This document shows positions 56,301-64,000 of a DNA stretch of 64,000 bases, piece after piece. The notes under the pieces are model-generated. The model had not been told where the DNA came from. It saw nothing but the letters and a program-made list of their open reading frames with translations, and did not search any database. Each line of letters starts with the position of its first letter. The stretch's first letter is position 1. Both the position numbers and the translations under genes were made by a program. The stretch comes from Dryas octopetala. Taxonomy: Eukaryota > Streptophyta > Magnoliopsida > Rosales > Rosaceae. The stretch spans positions 24,414,698 to 24,478,697 of the forward strand of contig OY992833.1 in the NCBI GenBank assembly GCA_963921425.1. The letters are read 5' to 3'.

Positions 56301-59300
56301 GGTGGTGGGTAGTCATTCTGAAGATAGAACATAAGATCAGTAAAAACCACCATGCTGTGGTATAAGCCACAAGGGCTTAACTAAAGGATTGATATTGTGA
56401 CCTACTTCCAGAAGCTCTGCAATTGCTGCAGCAGCAGATACCCGCACAGGATAACAAGAAGTATCCCCGCTATTGGGCATAGCCAATGCCTTGAGCAATG
56501 AAGAATACACATCTGCACTCATCTCCTGAAAAGACATATTCAGAATAGTGGGTCTCAATAAAACAATAATGCAGTTTTCAAGGAAGTATATTGGAAAAGT
56601 AGATATGGAAACGTGATATAGCAGGGGAATGCGTAGATACTTTTTTCATTTTAAATTAAAGTACAAGATGGCATGGCAAGAAAGAGTCTCACTTCAGGTA
56701 GACAGGATGCAAGTTCTCCAAGCACCCAGTTTGCAGTGGCAACTAAGTACGGTGGGCACACTGATAATTTATACAATGGTAGAACCCGAGTTTGAACCAG
56801 AGTTATTGCGTAAGCAGGTTGCTGCTCCCTTAGAAACTGTATTGCAATAAAAGAATTACAAATCTTCAATTGCAGACTCTTATTAAACCACAATTTGCCA
56901 ATTTATGAAGTAACAGGAGAATAAATCCTTACATCTAATAAGCCGCCATATGCCATCAAAACACCAAAATAACTGCCATTGTCATAGTAATTGCCATTGT
57001 CATAGTAATAGAATCAGAAAAATTTTAAAGTATACAAAATAATAGGAGAGAACCATGTATGTGTAGATTGAAAACACTGATGAGGAGGAAGAGGACAACA
57101 ACCAAAAAAGATGCATAAGGGGAAATATATTAAGAGAGGAAAGAAAGAATTACCAACACAAAAAGAGAAATTAAATGTGATGTTTTATATATCTGTCGAT
57201 GTGTTTATGAACTTACTCATTCAGAATTCTAGTTTGGGATGAATTAGCATCAGAAGGAAATGGAAACTTCGATAGAAATGGAAGCACCAATAGTTCTCCA
57301 ATAGAACTACGTTGATTGTTTCTCTTGTTCTTTTCACCTTTTTTACGTTTGGATAAAGCTGACGGGCCATTAGTAGAAGCCCCCATCAGAGGCCCCTGCA
57401 GGCATTAAACACAACCTGAATGACATACACTTTAAATACATGCCCAGACTTATTTCATAAAGGACAACAAAGGACCAACCTTTGACACTGCAATAACACC
57501 AAGTAAATTTATAGCACTTTTTCTGGCTGTAAATAGATCATCCCTCCAGCCAGAAATTTCTTCCTGTATAAAAACAAGGGGTGATGTAAAAGGTAACTGA
57601 AATGGTGAATGAATGATGAATCACATGCATGATCATTATAAGCTTCCCATACAAGGTCAGATGGAAGATTCTTTCGTATGTACTCATCTGCATCTTCTTC
57701 CCACTCTGAGATATCCTACTTGAAAACATTGCCAGAAAGGGTAGGAAATTAGAAAGTTCAATTTTTAACTTAAAGCATTTGTCAAACATATATATCATTC
57801 CCTTTTTTGTTTTACTGAAAATTTACCTTTTCATTTATTACCAATGCTTGGAAGATTGCAGACTCCAACAGAGATGAAAAATGTGGAGAAACTAATCTCC
57901 ATCCCTGATTACAAATTAAAAAGATACGTAGAGTAAGAACATCCAAAGGTCCACAACCTAACTAGAAATTTGGCAGAATTTCATTGATTTTTTATTCACC
58001 AATCATAGGGGGAATAGAGCATCTACGGAAATATTTCATAATAAAACTTACTAATTAGAAAACTTACAGGCCCTGTTTCAAGAACATGTGAAATGACATC
58101 AAAAGCTAATGAAAGAATCCTCTCTGACAAAATATCAAGCTTCTGCATACAGAATATTACTTTAGGTTCTAACATGACAAGAAAATGAGAAAGATGACGA
58201 GTTTCAGGGATATTAAAGTTCAGTAAGCAGGTAATTTTTTTGTCAAGTGGATGTAGACATGGCAGTCAGAAATTTAGAACACCACAGGCGTAGCCACTGT
58301 GCATACTGACTGTGAAAGAACAAAATAACTAAACACAACTTACATACAAAACTTACGTTGACATTTTTGCTGTATTTGACTATGTTCAGAACACATTTTA
58401 TCATGTCCGGCATCAACCTGAAAAAGTAGAGCACAAAACATGAAGACAAACCACAATGACTTCCACCTAATGAAATTTAAATATTGCTTTATTACTTATC
58501 AGAATACTTCCGGTGTCGAGTAATGAGAGCACAGAAAATGAGCAGGCTTCTTTTCCCAGTCTTCAACCTCATCAGGTAACCATTTTGTGGAGTAACCACG
58601 CAATCAAAACTCAAGGAACCAAGAATGCCAATTAGATCATGACAAAATGAAGGTAGAAGAGGCACTAATGAAGATGGCATATGCGACCTCACCTATGAAA
58701 ATAACAATGCTTCAAAAATAATAAAAAAGCAAGACAAGAGAAGGGGCGCCAGGGGGGTGAAAGGGCTGAGCTAGAAAAATTTGTATGGATGTTCCATAAT
58801 CATAAAAGAGCTTTACTTACAGTGAAATACATGCATTTGCAGACAATCAGAAGGATATTCTCTGTTTCCACATCTATTGTACCACGAGTACCCAGAGCCT
58901 ATTTGATGCATCATGGAGTCCGTTATTATTGTAAAGGCTCATAAAAGATTATAAAGGGGGTTAGGGAAATGAGGTTAAAGAAGTGTTAAGACAATAACCT
59001 TTTCAACAAATTGATGGAATACAGTTAACAGGGGCACAAGAATGTCCTTTGCAATTAGCTCTAGCTGGGGTGGTATTGGCTCCTTGGCAACTTTAGGATT
59101 CAAAAAATACTGCCAGAAAATGTTTGCTTATAAGCCACTTACCATGTGAGAGTCCCCTTACTGATATTATTACAATATATATTACACCCTGAGAATTTAG
59201 CAAGGTTTACAACACATGCAAACTCTGAGTGAAACAAAAAAATAGGAGAAATGTAAATAAAATATGCAGACAACCAGACACATGCAACTACAGGATAAAA

Positions 59301-60416
59301 AGATATTTAAAATGTAAAAATTAATCTTATACGAGGGTACAAAATTGGTATGAAGTCTATGGAAGAAACCATTAAAACAGCCAAAAATAGGCAGAGAAAC
59401 CATAAAATAAAAAGAAATGTAGATGAACTTTATGAAATACATAGATTATAAACTAGCAGACCGCGTGTGGCTTTACCTATGTTACCCAAATTCTTATTTG
59501 ATGTTTTATGTTCATTCACCATAACTCCCAAACCAATTTCCCCAAAATTTTAAGGACATTTCCCTCTTAAAATCCTACATTATTTCTTATAATTGTAACA
59601 GTTTTCACATCAAGGAAGAAGATATTAGTAATTTGAACTATGCATGGGCAAGTAGTACCTGAAAAGGTCTAAGAAGTGTGTGAAGAATCCTAAGGGCATT
59701 AATGGTGTTCCACTGAGAGCTTGCACCATTGCTAATAAGGTTGCTATTTTGAATAGCAGATCGGAGATCAGGCACAAGTTCAGGCCACGAATTCTGATTA
59801 ACAAACTCAGCAACAACAATAACCCGGAACTGCCAGCCAAAACATTAAAACAAAGCTTATACATCAAAATCTTACAAAGTAATAAATGGTACTTAAAAAA
59901 ATACAGCTATTGTACTTATTAATATGCATTACCACTTCAACCAAAACTTTGACAACTTCTGGCTGGGACTGGAGCAAAGCTCGCAAGAGCTGGTCCTTGA
60001 ACTCCTTACTGACTTTTGGTTTTGAATTCGGAACATCGTTGTCCACATTCCGCCTGGTGAAGTTTTTAAGGTATGTGGCCGCAGCGATTCTTTGACCTTT
60101 ATCTTCACCTCCTGTTATTGAAGCAATACACCAATTGACACGAATTTTTCAAAAATCAAAGTAATGTACTAGCATTTCCATTAACAAGAAGAACCAGAGA
60201 AACTATATTGAGTGTAATCAACCATAAATCGTATAAAATTAGCATAGACAATCATGATTTGTGAGGTTAATTACCAGTGGAGATGGAGAGGAGACAGTAA
60301 GGGAAGTGAGGGAGCTGAGAGAGGCGATCGAGAGCTTCGGTCGCTGTACGGACTGCGCTGCAATCGGGGCTAAGAGTCTCGTTTAGCAGCTGAGCGATTT
60401 GAGCTGCGACCTCCAT
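53338..60416 (-). CDS. Importin-9-like karyopherin-beta (nuclear import receptor)
   Basis: Twenty-one exons on the minus strand: 60275-60416, 59933-60111, 59659-59829, 58999-59109, 58821-58898, 58496-58692, 58357-58417, 58068-58142, 57827-57904, 57653-57715, 57480-57563, 57217-57395, 56933-56972, 56693-56836, 56406-56525, 56102-56317, 55523-55699, 54530-55211, 54007-54200, 53591-53732 and 53338-53495, totalling 1096 residues. The N-terminus has the importin-beta domain pattern (ATEALDRLSQLPHFPYCLLS, QRIAAATYLKNFTRR); the rest is helical HEAT-type sequence. A strongly acidic loop (EEETEDDDDDIEDDDEDDED onward) sits near the C-terminus, as in importin-9, which carries histones H2A-H2B and ribosomal proteins into the nucleus. 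Length and the neighbouring DRM3 and ECT genes fit Arabidopsis At3g17340 by memory. All introns are GT-AG; the phases close throughout. Confidence 0.92.
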
Positions 60417-60546
60417 ACTTTTCTCCTCAGCAGGAACCCTAATTTCGATGAGGAGCTGCGGAAAATGAGTGACAGTGAAAACTGTTGCGCGGGAAAAAGA
60501 AACATGATTTTATTGTGGTGTGGAATCTGTGGATTGCCGTTCGTTT

Positions 60547-61816
60547 ACTAATTAATAATTAATTATCCCTGGCCAAAAAAAAAACAAGAGCAAATTATAA
60601 TTTAGTACCTCAATTTTACATTGATTTTCAATTTAGTACCCCAATTTTAAAAATTTGACAAAAAATACCTCAACTTTCATTTTGTGTCAAAATAATACCT
60701 CCGTTAGTTTTTCTGTCAAATAAACCGTTAATGCTGACGTGGCAGGGATATTTTTGTCTTTTTCCTCACATTTAAAATATAATAATATTTTTAAAATTTT
60801 TAAAATAAAAAAAATTATTAAAAAAATTTAAACTTTAAAAAATTTAAAAATTTTTTGGATTTTTTTTTTTGGAGCCCTCCCCTCCCCAGCCCGTCCCCCC
60901 TCCCTGCCCGACCCACCCCCCGCCCTCCTCCCCTCCCCAGCCCGCCCCCACTCCCTGCCCGACCCGCCCCCTGCCCTCCCCCCTCCCCAGCCAGCCCCCT
61001 CCTCCCCAGCCCGCCCCCTGCCCTCCCACCCTCCCCAGCCAGCCCCCACCCCCCCTCCCTGCCCGACCCACCCCCACCCCTCTCCCTGCCCGACCCACCT
61101 CTCCCCCCCCACAAGTCCAGTCGCACCCCCTCCCCCCAGCCCCAGCGCCGTCGCACCCCCAACCCCCAGCCCCCGTCGCACCCCCCAGCCCCAAACACCC
61201 GTCGCACACCCCTCCCGGACGGCAAAGGAGGAGGAGCTCTCCTCTGCCTCTACGTACACGGATCGAACCGATTGGCTCTGTTTGGAGCCCTGTCGAAGAG
61301 GGCAGGGGGCGGGTCGGGCAGGGAGGGGAGGGGTGGGGGCTGGCTGGGGAGGGTGGGAGGGTAGGGGGCGGGCTGGGAAGAGAGGGGGGGCTGGCTGGGG
61401 AGGGGGGGAGGGCAGGGGGCGGGTCGGGCGCGGGCTGGGGAGGGGAGGGGTGGGGGCTGGCTGGGGAGGGGAGGAGGGCGGGGGGTGGGTCGGGCAGGGA
61501 GGGGGGACGGGCTGGGGAGGGGAGGGCTCCAAAAAATTTTTAAATTTTTTAAAGTTTAAATTTTTTAAAGATTTTTTTTTTTTAAAAAATATTATTATAT
61601 TTTAAATATGAAAAAAAAAAGACAAAAATACCCCTGCCACGTCAACATTAACGGTTAATTTGACAGAAAAACTAACAGAGGTATTATTTTGACACAAAAT
61701 GAAAGTTGAGGTATTTTTTGTCAAATTTTTAAAGTTGGAGTATTAAATTGAAAATCAGTGTAAAATTAAGGTACTAAATTATAATTTGCTCAAAAAACAA
61801 CTAATTAATAATTATC
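60547..61816 (+). repeat. Split micro-insertion (CCTGGCC plus A-tract) with 15-bp flanking repeats
   Basis: ACTAATTAATAATTA occurs at 60547-60561 and 61800-61814. After the left copy comes ATTATCCCTGGCC and ten A. The Mutator-like element begins in this A-tract and duplicated AAAAAACAA. Removing the element and one duplication leaves a structure like the other TGGC(C)-A-tract insertions. Confidence 0.6.
60588..61791. mobile_element. 1204-bp Mutator-like element, near-complete palindrome with GC-rich core
   Basis: Ends GAGCAAATTATAATTTAGTA are inverted at both borders and similarity continues for about 300 bases on each side. Exact 9-bp repeats AAAAAACAA lie at 60579-60587 and 61792-61800, as for Mutator insertions. 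Between the AT-rich arms lies a C-rich block (about 60880-61220) and a matching G-rich block (about 61300-61530), also mirrored, around a short unique centre (61220-61290). Proline/glycine-rich frames of 100-230 codons are composition artefacts. The element starts 172 bases upstream of the importin start codon. Confidence 0.88.
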
Positions 61817-61869
61817 AGTTAATTTCATAATAATTAAAAGCTATGCAAAGGCAAAACCGCCAAAACATA

Positions 61870-61942
61870 TGGAGATGCGGGGTATCGAACCCCGTACCTC
61901 TCGCATGCAAAGCGAGCGCTCTACCATGTGAGCTACATCCCC
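61870..61942 (-). tRNA. tRNA-Ala (anticodon TGC)
   Basis: The minus strand gives a 73-base cloverleaf without intron. Acceptor stem GGGGATG pairs with CATCTCC (one G-T pair), discriminator A. The anticodon arm is CTCGC-TTTGCAT-GCGAG with anticodon TGC. The T arm is CGGGG-TTCGATA-CCCCG. The A box (TAGCTCACATGG) and B box (GGTTCGATACC) fit RNA polymerase III promoters. CCA is not encoded, as usual in nuclear genes. It lies between the Mutator-like element and PER1. Confidence 0.96.
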
Positions 61943-62089
61943 ATTTGTAAAGTCTATCTATGTTTAGTCAATTTAAACAGCACAGCGAGCTGACTTTAGC
62001 ACACCGAGCAATCAAATCAGGAAACCGTCATCTGGAAAAAGAAGGAAAATGGGGGGTACAGGTGGCAGACGAATGCGCGCTTCCAATGA

Positions 62090-62171
62090 CATGCATCCAA
62101 CTGCTGCAACTCACTGGCCACCACACAAGCCACGTTCTCTTCATGCAACAGACCCACCCAGTCTTTATATA
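62090..62171 (+). promoter_or_regulatory. Seed-type promoter elements of PER1 (RY, ABRE-like, TATA)
   Basis: CATGCA (RY core, the B3-factor site of seed genes) occurs at 62090-62095 and 62142-62147. CCACGTT, an ABRE-like word, is at 62130-62136. TTTATATA is at 62164-62171, about 90 bases before the ATG. This matches the known abscisic acid and seed-maturation expression of 1-Cys peroxiredoxins. Confidence 0.6.
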
Positions 62172-62258
62172 CTACTCTATATATGCATATCTTCTCTACC
62201 CACAAAGAAACAGAAAAATAAGAAAATACATAGTGTTCCGTTACTCTCTGTGATCAAG

Positions 62259-63097
62259 ATGCCTGGGCTAACCATTGGAGACACAGTTCCTAACCTCGAA
62301 GCTGAAAGCACTCACGGAAAGATCAAGCTCTATGACTTCATAGGTGATAGCTGGGTCATCATTTTCTCTCACCCCGGTTCGTATTCGATCTTTGGCTATT
62401 AATTTGTCAATTACGGTGCCGTTTTTGAATGGGTTTATTATGACGCACTTATAATCGTGGGCTTGCATGTAGGTGATTTCACCCCGGTGTGCACTACGGA
62501 GCTTGGCAAGATGGCTGAGTATGCTAAGAAGTTCAAAGAGAGAGGGGTGAAGCTTCTGGGCTTGTCCTGTGACGACGTGTCGTCTCACCTTGAGTGGATC
62601 AAGGACATCGAAGCCTTCACTGTAAAGTTAATTCTCACTTATTTATCTGTTAATTCCCTCTGATAAATTAACATATATACGAACGACGTGTCGTTTGTTT
62701 GTAGTCCGGGTGCAAGGTGGAGTATCCGATTCTGGCGGACCCGAAGCGGGAGATCATCAAACAACTGAACATGGTGGACCCCGACGAGAAGGACTCGTCG
62801 GGGAACCCTCTCCCGTCTCGGGCTCTGCACATTGTGGGGCCCGACAAGAAGGTGAAGCTGAGCTTTCTGTACCCGGCGACCACTGGAAGGAACATGGATG
62901 AGGTGGTGAGGGTGCTGGAGTCGCTGCAGAAGGCCGCGAAGCACAAGATCGCAACCCCGGCGAACTGGAAACCGGGAGATGACGTGGTGATATCTCCGAG
63001 CGTGTCTCAGGATGAAGCCAAGAAGATGTTCCCTCAGGGGTTTAAGACCACGGATCTGCCTTCCAAGAAGGAGTACCTGCGTTTCACAAACGTTTAA
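62259..63097 (+). CDS. PER1: 1-Cys peroxiredoxin PER1
   Basis: Three exons, 62259-62376, 62473-62621 and 62705-63097, give 219 residues. The peroxidatic Cys46 sits in [13 protein letters not shown], with the usual upstream Thr. The sequence continues with [20 protein letters not shown] and the C-terminal dimerisation part ([32 protein letters not shown]) that marks the 1-Cys (PRDX6) class. These enzymes reduce peroxides with one catalytic Cys; in plants they occur in the nucleus and cytosol of embryo and aleurone and are linked to dormancy and desiccation. The tail [20 protein letters not shown] contains the basic clusters proposed as a nuclear signal. The second and third exons are clearly GC-richer than the flanking DNA. 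Splice donors are GTTCGT and GTAAAG. Confidence 0.97.
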
Positions 63098-64000
63098 CGT
63101 GGCGGAGAATCTAGTTCTAATGCTTATGCATGTAAAGTTTGGGATGTGTACGTATATATGTGGCCGGTCTCAACTCTAAAGCTAGCAGTCTCTGTTGTAG
63201 TCCAGTACTGACTAAATATCACTATGTATTTTGTCTTATTAATTAGTATATATGGTCCATACGGAGCAACTATATGTTAGCTAGCTAGCTGGTGTTTTAT
63301 TCCCCTTATGAAGTTATGAACTAAACTTTAATTATCTTTCTCCTGTTTACATGCATGTAGAAAATGTTGTCGAGGCTCTATTTGTTCCACACTTTACCGT
63401 ACTAACAAATAATTTGTTTAGGGAAAAAATTTTAAAAAGGATTTAAACTTTGACTTATATCAATTCAAGATATGAATTATGGGTTGTATCAATTTGCCTA
63501 TTTAATTTTACTTTTGATGCTAATATGTCATTTTCATCGACTTAGTTTTTAAATTTCATCTAAAAGTGATCACATATTACACACATTATCACTTTTTCAT
63601 GAATATAATATTCATCATTCTATTTGCTATACAAGAACATATATATAACTACTTCACGTTTCTTGGACGAAAAATATAATTGGATTTAACTCATAATTGG
63701 ATTAATTAATAGATCGAATTAGCACATTAATACAACTCATAATAAGCAGTACAACTTCACGTACATGGTAGTTTTTTGGACGAAAAATATAATTGGATTA
63801 ATAGAATTAATTGGCACATTGATATAACTTATAACACACATTTTGAATTGACAGGTAGGTAAAAGCTTAAGTCATTTTTGATAAAATTTCCCATTTGTTT
63901 ATTTGGAGAATTTTGATATTAAAGTAATAATAATTGGGATATATATGTAGTGGATAGTAATTAATTTAGATGTTGGGGGAGTTTCATGGTATAATGGAGA
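63098..64000. other. PER1 3' flank and AT-rich DNA with a short duplication
   Basis: TTGGACGAAAAATATAATTG occurs at about 63663 and again at about 63776, and the following words (AATTAATAGA, AATTAGCACATT) recur. This is a direct duplication with an offset near 113 bp. No gene seen up to the window end. Confidence 0.55.

Noticed and set aside
60818..61605. Several Pro-rich or Gly-rich frames of 100-234 codons
   Set aside because: They are mirror images on both strands of the palindromic element's C/G-rich core, with no start context or protein family.

Overview
The window is nuclear DNA from a flowering plant, most likely a core eudicot. It is AT-rich between genes. Ten protein-coding genes are split by many short AT-rich introns with GT-AG (twice GC-AG) borders, and there is one tRNA gene. 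Introns and spacers hold MITE-type DNA transposons and GA/CT microsatellites. I cannot fix genus or family from the sequence. All exon borders below were read by eye from protein-family continuity, splice consensus and reading-frame phase; each multi-exon model closes in frame.

Layout: (1) 1-2153 (+) polygalacturonase, 5' end cut by the window edge; (2) 3146-4905 (+) small mitochondrial LYR-motif protein; (3) 6553-10158 (-) BOR1-type borate exporter; (4) 16547-23061 (-) DRM3-type methyltransferase homologue with three UBA domains; (5) 28465-31670 (-) YTH-domain m6A reader of the ECT family; (6) 36661-42510 (-) WW-domain DEAD-box RNA helicase (RH40-like); (7) 46909-49356 (+) mitochondrial carrier (SLC25A44-like); (8) 51252-52660 (+) ARF1 GTPase; (9) 53338-60416 (-) importin-9-like karyopherin; (10) 61870-61942 (-) tRNA-Ala(TGC); (11) 62259-63097 (+) 1-Cys peroxiredoxin PER1 with a seed-type promoter.

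These are housekeeping or regulatory genes without a shared pathway. Their order recalls duplicated Arabidopsis blocks: PG, ECT and PER1 resemble a chromosome-1 cluster; DRM3, ECT and importin a chromosome-3 cluster; BOR1 and ARF1 are close neighbours in Arabidopsis. The window therefore looks like a conserved ancestral segment (from memory, not searched).

The spacers carry most of the unusual structure. I could delimit several insertions with both inverted termini and target-site duplications: two copies of one hairpin-shaped hAT-like family (25736-26647 and, inside a helicase intron, 40524-41273), a classic hAT MITE (33723-34093), two Mutator-like MITEs (24648-24819, 43432-43842), a 1.2-kb Mutator-like near-palindrome (60588-61791) and Harbinger/Tourist-like elements (33438-33709, 45335-46737). 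A second theme is very short insertions made of TGGC(C) plus an A-tract, each between perfect 9-19-bp direct repeats, at six or seven places. I see no transposase, reverse transcriptase, viral gene or specialised gene cluster, and no clear new multi-gene system.
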